Origin: Piper betle
Taxonomy: Eukaryota; Streptophyta; Magnoliopsida; Piperales; Piperaceae
Assembly (NCBI GenBank): GCA_033002965.1
Contig: JAURVB010003325.1
Span: 1-64,000 of the forward strand
Direction of reading: 5' to 3'
Length of the DNA stretch: 64,000 bases
Shown: one piece after another, positions 13,256-26,127 of the stretch
How positions within the stretch are numbered: the stretch's first letter is position 1
Layout: each line of letters begins with the position of its first letter
Translations under genes and position numbers: made by a program
The notes under the pieces: generated by a model
The model's input: the letters and a program-made list of their open reading frames with translations, nothing else
What the model was told of the DNA's origin: nothing
The model's database searches: none

Positions 13256-16200
13256 TAGCAAGATGAAATTTGGTGAGCAACATCAGTCTCTGTTCATCAC
13301 TTTTTTTTAAACCCTGTGTGGGCCTGGTTTTGTCTATGTTTGATATCTTTTACTCAATGCCTCTTGCTAGTGCTCAGCCAAAATGAATTAACTGCTATGA
13401 GTATTCCTTTTTATCAGTATGGTAATTGACTACTGCCCACTACCCCCGCGTATGTGAGGGTATAATCACCAGAGTGAGACTTTCGTCTTCTTTTATTTCT
13501 TGTCTGTACTTTTATATGTGTATCTAAGGCTCGCCTTCTTGGGTAGCATTTGGCTTATTTGTTGATAACATAGTTTCAAAGAATGTAATGGTGACATTGA
13601 AATATTAGTAATGGAGTTTTCTATTGTACAAAAAAATTAAAACATGCTTGTAAATATTGTAATAATAATAAATTACGAGTAAATAAAACAAATATAGTTT
13701 AAAAAATGTTATAGAAAATTATCAAGAATGTTACATTTTAATAAATATTTATAGAAAAAATAAATTTTATTTTGCTAATCAGACACTATCATGTAAATAT
13801 AATTAATAATTCAAACAAGTTTACTTTTGAAATAGTTTATCAAGAATAATGTAATTTAAGTACTAAATAAACAAAAAAACAAATATGTATGGTAATCATG
13901 GTTTGCATTCTCATGGCATCCCGGCAAGATCTTGCCGAGATTTTGGTTCCAGGAGACCACCAACAAAGGGCTTCCATAGATAATTTTTTGCACCTCGCTG
14001 AGATCTTGGTAGATTCTCACAAACTTTTAACAAAATTCTTGGCTGATGCAAGTCTTGACGTGGAGAGGGAAGAGAATGAAGATGAATTGTCGACTGTAGG
14101 ATGGAGGAGCAGCTCACGGAGGAGAAAGCTTTTTGCTGGCCACAGCCATACCCTAACTCTTCATAGTTGTGATCTTTGTGCTCTAGAAAGGAGTAGAGAG
14201 GGATGTTATTGAGGGTTTGCCATCGATGGACAATAGGAAAAGATGATCTTGGAAGAGCAAATAAATGACGGGTGGAATGAAGGTGAAAACAAGGAAACTG
14301 AGGTGGGGAGGTCAGACGAAAACTAAACATGATCCAATAACTCGGTGAACAAGAAAACCTAAAATAAAATAATCTAACTTCTTTAAAAAAAAAAAATCTT
14401 ATGTCAATATAATGCCCAATGTGTAATAAATTAGAAGCACAAGAAACAGCTATTTGAGTGTAAGAGAGGATCTATTGATGACAAATTGATGTTGATTTTC
14501 ATACGTCAACGTTTGAATCCAATTAAGTTATTAAATGTTGTATGGTAAACAATGGATAGAGATGTGTGACATCCAATCACACCAATGCATTTTAACCCAT
14601 GATTCAACAAGTGACTTTTAAATGGAAATCTTTGAATAATTGCACACATCAACTAGAAGAAAAGGATTCTTGTGGAGTATTCCAACAAACAGTTGTAGCT
14701 AACAATGATGGGAATGCTACTTTGTTGGTTTGTTTGGAAAGCAACTCGTGAGGCTTCAGTTATTGATTCATTATTACTCCAAACGTCTTTAGGCATTTCA
14801 ATAGAGTAGATGAGAGTGGTGCATCAGCAATATCGGGTATGAACACCTCAATTAGAAGCAATATCAAGTGGTTGGTAATCAAACACAATCTTACTAACTT
14901 AGCCTTATCAACATGGGTATAAGCACCTCAATTAAAAGCAATATCAAGTGGTTGGGAATTAAACACTATCTCAGTAACATCTTTTGTGCTTGCCTAAGGA
15001 AATATTGGATGATGTTCTAAAGCGGGAGCTGAAGACTGAAGCTCATAAGTAGTGTGCACTTGTTTTTGATGTGCCATGAAATTAATAAAATTTGCCACCA
15101 GACTATCTATTATAGTTTGAATCCCCTCAAGCTGTACTTATAGAGTGCCCTCAGACTCTTTCACTTTATTGGCTGGAGATTGATTGTCGTTTTCAGAATT
15201 AATGCCAATATAGCAGATGAAATTTGGTAACTTATGTGCAGAAATATCACCTCCAAATGGCCGAAAGCAATGCTTCCCAGGCCATTTTATTGAATATTGA
15301 TTATGGAGTGTAGAAGGCTTGGCAATGTGAGGATCACTTCTTGGCAAACTTAATAGTAGGTGGTATAAATCTTTAAGGGCAACCTAACACCAAATTGTAC
15401 ATTCAAATGGTTTTCAATTTAGAATAACTTGCCTCATATGATTAACCTAAAAAAAATGAATTAAGAAGACAAGTCCACACAAAAAGGCTCTAGATTGGGG
15501 AGAATAGGTAAGTTCAAGTATTAGACGGCATATTCAAAAACATAATTTCCAAGAATAAGATGATCAATATTACACTTATTTCTCATATCTTCCAAAGAAT
15601 GATAATCTCTTAAATCTGAATAATCCACTGTAAAAAGCTGTAAAAAATACTACCATAAAGTTTTAATTTTTTTTTTTTGCAATTTTCTGACTTCTTGCTA
15701 ATTTTAGAAATTTTCACGAGTTTTTTTAAAATTCCTTCCAAATTACCATTAAAATCTTGTTGAATTGAACCAATACCATATTTTGTACTAATCCAACTTT
15801 ATGACATGGCGGATGAGTGGCCATTTCTTCCCCAATATTTTCTTTATTGTCTACATCTAGGGAGTTACGGTTTTTGAGTGACATGGTGGTTGCTAGCAAT
15901 GGCAACACTTAAGTTTGAGGTGGCCGATGTAGCGCAGCAGTGGACTGGGCCCTTGTGGATGATGGCAAGCTGGTCTATCCATGGCACCCCTAGGGGTGGG
16001 GGCAATTTGGTGACAGTAGTGGCTAGGGACTAAAACTGTCACCCTTCGGTTCTTGACTTTTCTTAGGCTTTGAATAGTTGGTGGTAGAGAAAGTACAAGT
16101 CCACAAGTGCCTGTGGTTGGTGGTAGAGGAATCACAAGGGATATAGGTGGACAAGTGATAGTGGCTTTGGGCTGCAATCTCGCCTATCAGGTGAATTGTC

Positions 16201-16300
16201 GGAGTCTCACGACCTTGCTAAGGGATCGAGTTCAATTGCTCAATTTAGAATATGAAGTCCGGGAGGTTGGGTGAGTGAGCTATAACTCGCGGGCATTGGC
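13256..16300. other. Intergenic DNA, decayed, no gene recognised
   Basis: 13256-13880 is AT-rich and includes the reticulon-like 3' UTR. 13889-14330 is open on both strands without a recognisable domain. 14400-16200 reads, on the minus strand, as several short open frames broken by stops (about 15138-15347, 15726-15908, 15893-16177). This could be a decayed retroelement or gene, but no motif supports naming it. Confidence 0.4.
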
Positions 16301-19300
16301 ATTCAACAATCAACATAATTCAACTTTGGCTAACAGCACAAAGTAAAGAAGCTCGAACTTGAACTCAGTTCGTGGAAATCAAACTCAGATTCGACTCGTG
16401 AAGAAGATCGAGTTTGGGCTGAGATCGAACAAGATAGTATTTGACAAGACAAAACTCGAGTTTGAGTTGAACTCCACTCGTTGCTTGGATCCAAGTATGA
16501 GCCAGCAATGGCTGCTTTATCATGGATCCTTCCCCTTGCGCCCCTCCCAAACCTTCTTTTGATTCCAAATATTAGGGTTGTTTGGATGTTTTATCCTCCC
16601 CTACTTCCAAATCTTAGGGTTCTCTTGCCCCTCCTTGACTTTTTTCTTCTCATCAATATGGTGTCACCTTGGCCCTGCTCCTCCTCTTTAAGGTATATGA
16701 CACCATTTTCTCCTTTCTCCTCCTAGAAATTCTTTTCCCTCTTATAAACTGGTCTGCAGTTGGTAAGGGGGAGGTTTCAATTTGTTGTAAAGGGATTTTG
16801 TTGTGTTTTTGGGTGGGATTTTGGCATTTTATCTTTGCTTTTTCTTTATAATGGATTGTTTTTGGGATTATGAGCTATATTAGTTTTGGTGTTGAACTTT
16901 GTGCTTAAGCTTTTCATGACAATTTAGGATTCTTAACAATTTGTTTTGATTCTGTTCAATCCATCTTTATCTTGATTTGTTATGAGCAAACGATCAGCTG
17001 TACATATTCTTATTGGATTAAGTTGCTTTATTTTTTATCATAGTGTTGCTGAAGATTGCTATTAGATTGAGTTGCGTATCAATCCATCTTTTTAATTCTT
17101 GATTCTGTTTGAGTTGCTTCAATTTGCTCCATTGATTAAACTTCGTCTTATGCATTCATGATTTGCTAAATTTATAATTGCATGAAACCTATTAGATTCC
17201 AGTCTAGTTTAATTCCTTTTTCTGGTAACTATTATAACTATTATAGTTTGTGGTTAAGTTGTTGATGACAGTTTGTAACTATTTTAAGTAGTTCATGGTA
17301 GGATTTCCTTTTTCTAAACTTTTTTTTTGTGTGTGATTTTCAAAGTTGAGATGATGCCTAGTGTTTGTTTAGTTTTTTTTTAAAAAAAACTGCTGCTATG
17401 TTGAAGAGGTTATTGCAGGTTTTTATCTAGAATATGCAAAAATAAACTTTAGTAATGAGAATTTGTTATGTATGATGTGTTTTGTAAAGGGGATGAATGT
17501 GAGGTTGAAGAGGTATTGTTAAGCATTTGGTTTTTATTTTGTTATACGACAATCACAGATTGCTGAATATATTTTTGGCTAATGTAAGCTATTTCTCAAT
17601 CGTGTGCATTTTGTTAAAGAAACCATGTGCAAATGTTATCAAAGAACTGTATTTTGTCTTCAGTTTCTTTTTGCCCCCAAAGTATTTTGCCTTGTGTTTC
17701 TTAATTTCTTTTTGATGTATGGACAAAAGTTCGAGCTCGAGTAGAACGCAAACAATAGGATTTAAATTCGAGCTGAGTTCGAACATGGGTGTTTAGAGCT
17801 CATTCTTGAATGAGTTCCAAGCTAGTTCTGATTGAGTTTGAACATATCACAAACTCGACTAACTTGCTCAATTAGCAGCCCTACCAACAATCACTCCGGC
17901 TTATTGGGCTGGGGCGGTGTTGTGTTGTGGTGGTGGTCTACAGATGCAGGTTGGATAGGCGAAGACAGCTTAGGTGTTGCAGTTGGGCATTGGTAGAGGG
18001 CAAAGGATAGACAGGGGGGCAGGGAAGTTCACAGTGTTGAACAGGAATGTGGAGCATGAGTCGTTGACAGTGGTGTGTAGGATGTGCCATTGAAGAGTTA
18101 TGGTGGTCCGGCAATGACAAAATGTGGAAGCTTTGTTGGGTGTTGGTTGGCCGAATGATGAGTGGATCAGCAGTGGAGATGGCAGGTCGGTGGTGTTGAG
18201 TAGACTTAGATAAAAGATAATTTCATTCATCAAAATCTTTCCGATTTACAATGAAGCATAAGACCCATATTTGTGGGTTGAGATGAAAACTAGAGCATCA
18301 TAATCTTAAAATGAAATTCTAGCTCCTTCAAAAAGAAATCATAATTATTTCAATATAACTTCTTATTGCAAAAGAAACACTAAATAAGATGTGTATTAAA
18401 TAAAAATGGTTATATGCCCATGTATTCCATATCTTAATAAAGACTGATCTACTGATTCAAAGTGATCCTTCTCAGTTCCAACTTTATCTCCTGTTTTGAT
18501 CCAAAGTCGTACGAGGAGTTGGATTTATGATGTTATTAGACAGGAAAAAGGTATCAATGATGAGGTTTTGTTTAAAAAGGGCAAACGTTACTTTTGTATG
18601 TACATATAAAAACAGATAGTTGTTAGAACTCCGCATGATGTATGCCTTGTTTTGATGTATGATTTGTATTATGTTTCTATGCAGTACTTAGGCGGGATTT
18701 TTGGCGTTTATGTTTGCCAAGAGAAAGAGGGAAAGAAAAATAAACATAAGTTTTCGTTTCCTAACCATGCCAAGGGACTACTATGATGTGGGACAACATT
18801 GATTCTAATCTGTTTGAACTTGTGCCGTATGATTTTCAAAAGTGGTCTGCACTTTCATAAATCTTCTTTGATCAGTTGATTTTGTGCTTGAATTTGCAGA
18901 CTCGAGGTAAGTGGATACAATTGTCTGTTACAATTATGGTCCGCAGTATAAGTTTTTGGGCGTTAAGGGTTTTATTAGCTCGAGTAACTTTAGTTGAATA
19001 TTCGTCTTCATGAAAAAGAATAATATGATTGTTATCTATAAATAATTATTTAGAAATTTTATTGTAAATTATATTAAAAAAGGAATTTATTATTTAATAG
19101 AAAGAAGATATACTATCAACGAGTCAATGGTGCAAGTCACAGTTTTGTGATTTAACGGTGTTTTTTAAATTAAAGTAGAGGTAAATAAAAAAAAGGGTAG
19201 GTCGGTTTGAGTGGAGAGTTTCTTTTAAAAAAAATGATGGTCGAGCTGTTTTTTTAAAAAAATAGCAAAATCTTTTTGTTAATTTAAAGAGTGAAAATAC

Positions 19301-19506
19301 AAGATAAGGACTATAGATGCCTCTTTGTGGGTTACTTTATTCACGTTACAATTCATCTACATTTTCAAAGAAGAGAAGAAGCCAATGTGCTCTTTTTAAA
19401 ATTTTGTCAACTTTCTAACGTGAATTTTTTAGTTCACACTAGAGCCATACCCAATTTAATTGCTTTTGTGTTTGAATTAACACACGTAATCAAGCAAGCC
19501 AATGAA
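16300..19506. other. Intergenic block with AGCTCGA-rich edges, no gene recognised
   Basis: 16340-16490 and 17738-17886 are rich in AGCTCGA/TTCGAGT words, like the foldback element at 58684-59334. The second ends gctcaattagcagcccta, close to that element's right terminus (gctcaattagcacccttac). The ~1.2 kb between is T-rich and intron-like, without a usable open frame. 17890-19506 is AT-rich and holds only short, unsupported frames. Confidence 0.4.
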
Positions 19507-19511
19507 AATTT

Positions 19512-20042
19512 TGTTGAGAAAAACCCCCAAAATTGGAGATCAACAACAGCAAACACAAAATATGGGAAAATAATGTTTGAGAAATAAAATAAAACAAAAA
19601 CTAAAAGAACAGAGATTTAACGTGAAAAACCCTCTTTTTATCGAGGATCAAAAACTACGGGACTACAATAAATAATTTACTGCTTCAACCAAAAATTACA
19701 TCCATCAAATATATAGAGATGTACAAGAAGATCACTCACCCAACTTATACAATTGAGATTACAAGATTTCTCTCTCTCAATACTCTGAATAAGATTAAAC
19801 TAGTGAATAATATATTTCCCTCTTCTTATCTCTATATCCCTTTTCTTTTATCTCTCACATCTTGTCTTCTCTTGTCTTGGCCTTGTTTTTGAATGAGATA
19901 AATGAGATCCATATTTATAGAGATTGTTTGAGCCCTTCATCTTCCATGGAACAATAAACAGTCACCTCTATTTGTATTCCGAGATTCCTTTAGTATTCTG
20001 AGTGTGACAATGGGCTACATATCATTAATATTCATAATAACA
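19512..20042 (-). repeat. E1 3' LTR
   Basis: On the minus strand it starts TGTTATTATG and ends CTCAACA. It aligns along its whole length with 26128-26645 plus 34447-34459. It carries a stretch of 'atttctctctctcaat' and several TATA-like runs on the minus strand. Confidence 0.85.
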
Positions 20043-20857
20043 AATATTAACAATCTCTCATTTGGAGTCCTATTGGAACACTCTAGTCCAAATTCTTCCT
20101 CCACTTGTTCGTTGCATAAGTCCATCATCTGCATGTTAGTGCAAGTTTCCTCCATTGCTTTCTACACAAGAGGGCACCCCCTTATATAAAACCTTCGTGT
20201 TTATCCACAACTCTGGGAAGATCTCATGCATGTCTCCAACAACCTGCATCTGACATTGGTGTCCTTATCTCCACGCAGATGTGGCATATCTCCATGTCAA
20301 TCATGCATATCTTCTGGAGTTAGTTGCAACCAACCTCCACCGTTGGCTAAGGACTGATCTTGATAACTATTAGCATCATCATCATCCTTATCGGCAAATC
20401 CCCTCAAGCATATCCTTTCGCGCATGCTGGTTAGGTTCGAACCAACCAGTCTTGGCCAACAATCCCCTCTCTTGACACTTCCAGTAAACTGCACGCTCCA
20501 AATACCGACACTGCGGCACTGCTTGGCAATTCAACCCAAATACCGTAATCCCGGTAATTTGCTTGGTCACCTCCACGCACCTATGCTCGCCCATGTACCA
20601 CTACGCTACTCGTCTCGGCATGCCTGGTATTTATATCGGTACACTCAATCCTCAACCTCGCTTTGCCGATATGCGCTCTTGTAGCTGCTCGACTCGGTGT
20701 TCGGTCATCACACCCCTTGAACTCGCAAGTATGCCTCGGTCACCCGACACGCTTCATGCACCACAGCTTGATCTTTGCCTGCAATTCTAAAAAGGATTAA
20801 CACTAGTAAGTTGTTTCTACGACTCAGATAGTACCAACTATACGTTTTGGACGTGGG
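20043..20857 (-). other. E1 internal 3' region, no domain recognised
   Basis: Between the E1 3' LTR and the E2 insertion. The purine tract next to the LTR fits a polypurine tract. The rest has overlapping short frames on both strands (for example 20388-20684) but no motif I recognise. Confidence 0.4.
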
Positions 20858-23710
20858 TGTAACACCCCGTTTCGGCTCACCCGTGAACCGACCCGGAAAT
20901 GTTACAGGCGATCGAATCGTTCGCTAATCTACTGGGTTCGGTTAAGCCGACCCGGATCTACCCTCGGCATCTTAAGATGGGGATGCAACCATGAAATGCA
21001 TGAATGGGAACAATTGGATTCTAACGCGGTCCTACATGCATGCCATGACATGAAAGCAAAACAAAACCATTCAACAAGCAAGAAATTTAAATAAAAATTC
21101 ATTAATTTTTACGGAGAAATAGACAAAATCTCCCCTAAAAGTGCAATAGGAGCCAACCTGTCCACAACAAGGGTATATAAATATTTTATCAAAATACGAT
21201 AAAATATAACAATCTACCATGGCATTTAGTAATTATCACTTTCGTTTCAGTTGAGCCGAGCCTGAACTCCAAACTTACCACTCATTCAAATTTATCCGTG
21301 CGTCTCGTAAGAAACAATTTATCAAGACAAAAACATCCTAATTATCATTCACACAACATTAACACACCATCATTATACATTACACGCGACAGGTACATGT
21401 ATACGCAGTTCCGTGCTACTCCTCCGCAGTCCCGACAGCTTTCATCCTTCGCATTTCTCACCTACATATATATAGAAAAATCGTCAGTAACAAGTGTTAC
21501 CGGCCCGAAAAATAACTAATATCAATCTGGCACAGGAGAGCAAACTCTCCTGTTGAATGAAAACCATATACTTCCTCAAGAACTCTCATCAGGGCACATA
21601 TGGGAGCCGTCACCCTCTGGCCGTCACCCTCAGGTCGACAGCGTCCCCCTTTCTTTCTCATTCTCATACCTTGGCCATTTCTCTATCGTTTCTCGCATCA
21701 AATCTCATTCCTTTTCGCCCTCTACACCTTCCATATTACTCCTGGCCTTGAGCACGAAGGCCAAGCACTCTCAGGCAGTCGCCTTTAGTACCCTTTGAAC
21801 CACAAGTCTAGACATGCGCTGCATTGCAGTACCCGTAAACCTCCACAGTTCTCCGGGTTTGAGAAACTCAAAGGTGGAGTTGTCCGGATACTTTGAGAAC
21901 AAAGTGGGTTCTCCCCAGCTCCAGAGCCCGCTCTTCCGAGCACACGCCCTATCTGAAGGCGTGGCCGTCAATAACCCTCATTCCATCTCTCACCAAAAAT
22001 GCGAAACTATACATATATAGGCTTGGGTTGGGATTTATACAATAGGCCCGAAGGCATCGTAAGCTGGATCTAAAGTTCGAAAACAAACTCGAGGGATCTC
22101 ATCCTCGAGGGTTATTAATCCGAAAAAAAAACTGTTGGCTAAATGGCCCGAGTTAAGTGGGATTCGATAAAACGCCACTTAACTCGTCCTGCACATGATA
22201 AATCAAATACACAATAGAGTAGCGTAAAAACAGAGAACGAGTCCTAAACAGACCTGGTAGAAGCTCCAAGCGTGTCCTCGTGCCTAGGCGGTGAGCTCCT
22301 ACTCCGTACCTATACATCGAAACTAAATATTAACGCCCGCTCATGATGCAGTCATACATCCTATATCACACATACATCCATCACGCATCAATCAACACAC
22401 ATCAACCTATATCAATTCTAGCAAGTCTACTTAGGCTAGTTTGCATTAGATCCTGATCATTACCTAGTTACCCTAATTAATTTCTTAGCCTCCATTTTTA
22501 ACACCACTCAATCAAACAAATTTCACATTTTATCCTTAATCAATTCTACATTTATACATATAATCATAATATGCAATACACCAATCCTAGCATGCAATTC
22601 TAATAATCAATACTTTTAAATAATTAAGTTAAAATAAATTATATCTCATAGGGTTCGTGGCTCGAATTCGGCACCCTATGGCGTCCGAAGTTCGATAGGG
22701 TTCAATCGGAGGGATTCGGCAGAAGATCAGGTGATTTCTGACGAATTTGGGTGAATCCAGTTTTCCGGCGACTTCCGGCGATTTTCCGGTGACTGTCCCG
22801 ACGGTTTTCCGGCGAGTATTCTGGCAGGGCAATCGGGGGTAAGGGTTAGCACCGGCTCGGCGAGCTCGTCCCAATGGTGGTGACGGCAAGGGTGGTCGTG
22901 GCGGCGATGACCGTCGGCGGCAGCGTTGAGTTCGGTCGGGGCGGTCGGTTGCTCTGATCAGGCCCACGGCCGGCTTTGACGGTGGCGCTAGGTAAGGGGG
23001 AAACGTCGGGGAGGTCAAGGTGGTGGTCGTCGGGGTCACGGCGGCGTATCGACAAGGAGGGGCGTCGCGGCTTGTGGGGGATTCCGGCGTCGTGGCGGCG
23101 AGATGGTGGCCGAGGTGGGTAGTGGCCGCAAGGCGACGGCATGACGGGCCGGCGTTGATTGGCGGCAGTGCGGCGTCGGCAGCGGCGGCTGTGACAACCG
23201 CAGTGGGCGGCGAAGGGTTTTAGGAGGGGGAAGTGTCGGGGAAAGGAGAAAAACACTCCAGTGGCAATTTCGTAAATAAGTATTGACTCGATTTCTACTC
23301 GAGTCAAAATAATAACTAGTTCGTAATAAATTCTAAAAAATCTAGAAAAATATGGAAAACCCACATAAAATAAAACAAATACAACAACATCCAAATGACT
23401 TGTTCTATAACTAATAACCCACCCGAATATGATCCAACGCGTCCTAATGCGTTATTCGGCCTAAAACTATTTCTACGATCCAACATATAAAAAGAAAAAT
23501 ACTGCATACTTTCATTTATTCTGATAACTCATTTCTCACCATCTTCTCGACATTATCATCATATATTCAGGTACACCTGACTCTCATCTCTCATAACTCA
23601 CGGCTGGCCTCGATTCAGCATGCGGTTCATGAAACTGACTTGACTCGAACCAACGGTTGAACCAACTGGTTCGGTAACGTAAAACCCTGACTCGAGTCAC
23701 GGGTTTTACA
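20858..23710 (-). mobile_element. E2: solo LTR of the E2/E3 gypsy family
   Basis: A 2853-bp single LTR in minus orientation. On the plus strand it starts TGTAACACCCCG and ends CGGGTTTTACA, the reverse complement of the E3 LTR ends. The full length matches the E3 LTRs, including the GC-rich block (about 22770-23230) and the tgactcgagtca motif near its start. Flanks are gtggg and tgggg, an imperfect target duplication. No internal gag or primer site is present, so it is a solo LTR left by LTR-LTR recombination. Confidence 0.88.
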
Positions 23711-23864
23711 TGGGGTGACTAGGAACAACCGCCAAACCCTAGACCTGTAATAGTCCTCCCCCACCAATGAGACACAATGTTCTCATCAGAGGGTTAAGTC
23801 CTCCATAGTACATCTTGATCTTGCTCTCCAATTGCCACAAGTCCCTCTCCTTTTCCCAGTAGCC

Positions 23865-24053
23865 TCACTTCTCGGTTCTCTCTTTCCACTTGTTTTGTAG
23901 AACCTCCCTTTTTGGTGGCAACTTCACCAACTCCCATGTATGAATCTTCTCCAATGATGACACCTCATCCTTCATGGCCAACTCCCACTTAAGATGAGCT
24001 TTGTCACTCATGGTTTCATCATAAGACTCTAGTTCTCCTGCATCAGTATACAA
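23865..24053 (-). pseudogene. Copia reverse transcriptase start fragment in E1
   Basis: The reading MSDKAHLKWELAMKDEVSSL, followed by HTWELVKLPP and an NKW motif, matches the conserved entry of Ty1/copia reverse transcriptase (WxxAMxxEMxSLxxNxTWELV). Only this short piece is present; the catalytic YxDD region is missing. Confidence 0.75.
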
Positions 24054-24910
24054 ACTCCATCTGATCCTTTGAAGTCCTCAGGCTGACGTGCCTATACTCC
24101 AAAATCCTCCCTACCTTTTTCCCAAATTGTTGCCTGACAGTAGGGGGAGCTCCATTCGGACGAGCTCTCCTTAGATTAACCAAATCTTCATGGAAAGGTT
24201 CGAGAAAACTAATATGGAAAATTAGGTGAAGCTTGTACCCATGTACCTTCTCCACCTCACAGGGACCATCGTAGATTTGTACCAATACCCGATGCGCCTC
24301 AGTACGTCTGATTTTCTCCCAAATCAATGGCTTGAGCTTTAGCTTTACTTTGTCCCCCACGTTGAATGACAATGCCCTTGAGTCAGCATATCTCTTCATT
24401 CTGCTCGTTGCCTCGGCCAATGAATCCAATGCATCTCGTGCAACTGGACACCATACTCCACCTCCTTATGAAGCAACCTCTAATGGTGTAAGAGGTTGGT
24501 AGCCCGTAGCAACTTCAAAAGGACTAAGCCCCGTAGTTGAATAATGATGCAATTTAAAATAAAACTGCACCGCCTCAAGAAGATCCAACCAGTTCCTCCA
24601 ACTGGCTATGACGAAATGCCTCAATGCATTCGCCCGCTCAATCTGCCTGTTAGACTGAGAATAGTTAGCTGAAACAATGTCGGTCAGGATGACAGTACTC
24701 CTCCCACGTTCCTGAAGAAGTATTTTGTAGTAGTCTCGGCTGAGCACCCATGTGATATTGCTGAGAATACAAGTACTTAGAAAATCGACCCACTAACCTT
24801 ACTGACATTCCCTTCACCCTAGGGAATCCGGACACCAAGTCCATTGAAACTGAGCTCCATGGTCTCAAAGGTGTAGGTAGTGGTTGCAGCAACCCAGCCT
24901 CTAACCTTCT
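24043..24910 (-). pseudogene. Gypsy integrase fragments in E1 (core and C-terminal domain)
   Basis: Two minus-strand frames. 24466-24747, with the overlapping 24665-24892, reads as the end of a gypsy integrase core: TVILTDIVSANYSQSNRQIE is a decayed form of the usual D..F...HPQ(S/T)DGQTE block, followed by TGLSPFEVATGYQP. 24043-24429 carries the C-terminal domain: RALSFNVGDKVKLKLKP, then IFHISFLEPFHED (family form HPVFHVSxLKP). Catalytic residues are lost or uncertain and frames shift between pieces, so this is not functional. Family identity is clear from these motifs. Confidence 0.8.
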
Positions 24911-24957
24911 TCTCCACCTTATCCTGCTGACTCATTATCAGCTCCGTGAAAGTGGCC

Positions 24958-25623
24958 CGATCTTGTTCCCTAGTAACCCCTCTGGATAGGGATCACCGAT
25001 AGCTTAGTGAGGATGATCGCCCAACCCCCCCGGATCATTTTCGCCTCCTCCTTGATGCACTAGACGCCGAGCATGACATGACCGTTGTTGTCACCGACAA
25101 CGATGAAGGCCTTGAACCTGGTGTGCTACCTAGCACGGGTCAGCTTCTGCACTGGCATGATCTTCATGATGTCGTCCTTGAGCGCCGGGCCTAGGATGGT
25201 CTCCATGATCGTGTGCTCCTTCACCGGTAGCGAGTGGAGGTAGATGTGCTCCAAAGATTGGATCTTTCCCTCCTTCACCAGATGACCAAGCTTGGTAACG
25301 AAGATTGGATCTTTCCCTCCTTCACCAGCTGACAAAGCTTGGTAACGGGCACTCACTTTTCCTGCTCCTCGTACACCGCCACGACGCCCACAGCGCTGGT
25401 CTCCTTGCATGCCCCGGTCGTAGCCCAGGCCGAAGCCGTTAGGTAGCCTCCGCTCTTTCCACCATGGTTGAAGAAGATGGGCAATCCCAACAAATTGTAG
25501 TACCTTCTTCGGGACCCTCGCTGCAATGATCCCCGATCCTCTCGGCGCTAGGACCATCCTCACCGTCACCAACCTGCACTTACCAGTGACCTTGCAGAAC
25601 ACAGTATGGGGCTTCCCGATCTT
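24958..25623 (-). pseudogene. Ribosomal protein uS5 (RPS2) pseudogene, two parts in swapped order
   Basis: Cytosolic uS5 is part of the 40S decoding site; this copy cannot function. The C-terminal piece comes first on the minus strand (25623-25483): [15 protein letters not shown], then APRGSG and [11 protein letters not shown]. The N-terminal piece follows (25434-24958): a Gly/Arg-rich stretch, [45 protein letters not shown], then RFKAFIVVGDNNGH, ending GNKIG with in-frame stops. Native order is N then C, joined at the same KIG tripeptide, so the copy is circularly permuted at one point. About 50 bp (around 25255-25350) is tandemly duplicated. The last ~40 residues of the family are missing. 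No introns are seen, consistent with capture through RNA. Confidence 0.85.
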
Positions 25624-25730
25624 CATATCAAACATGCCATTCACTTCATCAATGGAAAACTCGGTCACCACCACCCACGTATCAAACACCCGCCACACCA
25701 CCCCCTCCCCTCTCCCCCCCCCGCAGCCTA

Positions 25731-25975
25731 TCATTGCGGAAGTCGAGGGAGACGAAAGGCGTACGTGAGACTAGCCTTGGAGGGCGGCCACAAGGGCATC
25801 CCGGTAAGTAGGCAAAGTCCAAAGAACAGCCTCTTTGCCCGTCGTAGAGATTTCTTCTTTCTTAGACAATGCACCATGGCCTCCTGTTGTAGTATACTGC
25901 CCACAACTCTGTTTGAAGCGTTTGTGACCACTCTAAACGGTTGTCCGAAATCTGGCTTGGTACCTACAAGCGGTT
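25731..25975 (-). pseudogene. Gypsy RNase H start fragment in E1
   Basis: The reading KPDFGQPFRVVTNASNRVVG, then SILQQ, is the conserved start of the gypsy RNase H region (PDF..PF.v.tDAS...vGavL.Q), with D changed to N in TNAS. It then degenerates. Confidence 0.75.
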
Positions 25976-26071
25976 GATGTAGTTACTCCTATCCTCAATC
26001 TGCATCCTCCACCATTGATAATTTGTTCCATCAAATTTCTCAATCTTCCTAGTCTTGGAAGTGTCTGCCAT
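25964..26071 (-). pseudogene. Copia gag N-terminal fragment in E1
   Basis: A 35-codon frame starts at the ATG at 26071 and ends at a TAG. It contains IEKFDGTNYQWWRMQIED, the typical start of Ty1/copia gag (KFDGxNFxxWKxxM). It lies ~60 bp after the 5' LTR and primer-site-like sequence, where a gag should begin. Confidence 0.75.
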
Positions 26072-26127
26072 GACTCCCACTCAAATAAAGATCTGATTGA
26101 ATAAAAGTTCCTACAGACGGCGCCAAT

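Noticed and set aside
13889..14330. Overlapping open frames on both strands downstream of the reticulon-like gene
   Set aside because: No domain, no splice or promoter support, and decayed sequence around.
22629..23394. Long open frames in GC-rich parts of the LTRs (also 26974-27594 and 31904-32461)
   Set aside because: Open because GC-rich sequence has few stops; the three LTR copies differ by frame-breaking changes and show no domain.
20858..23710. E2 as one LTR of a full element paired with E3
   Set aside because: It is inverted relative to E3, has its own flanks and no internal sequence; it is best read as a separate solo LTR.
25126..25734. A 202-codon minus-strand frame as a real ribosomal protein gene
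   Set aside because: The parts are in swapped order, continue through stops, and lie inside a retroelement, so it is a pseudogene.
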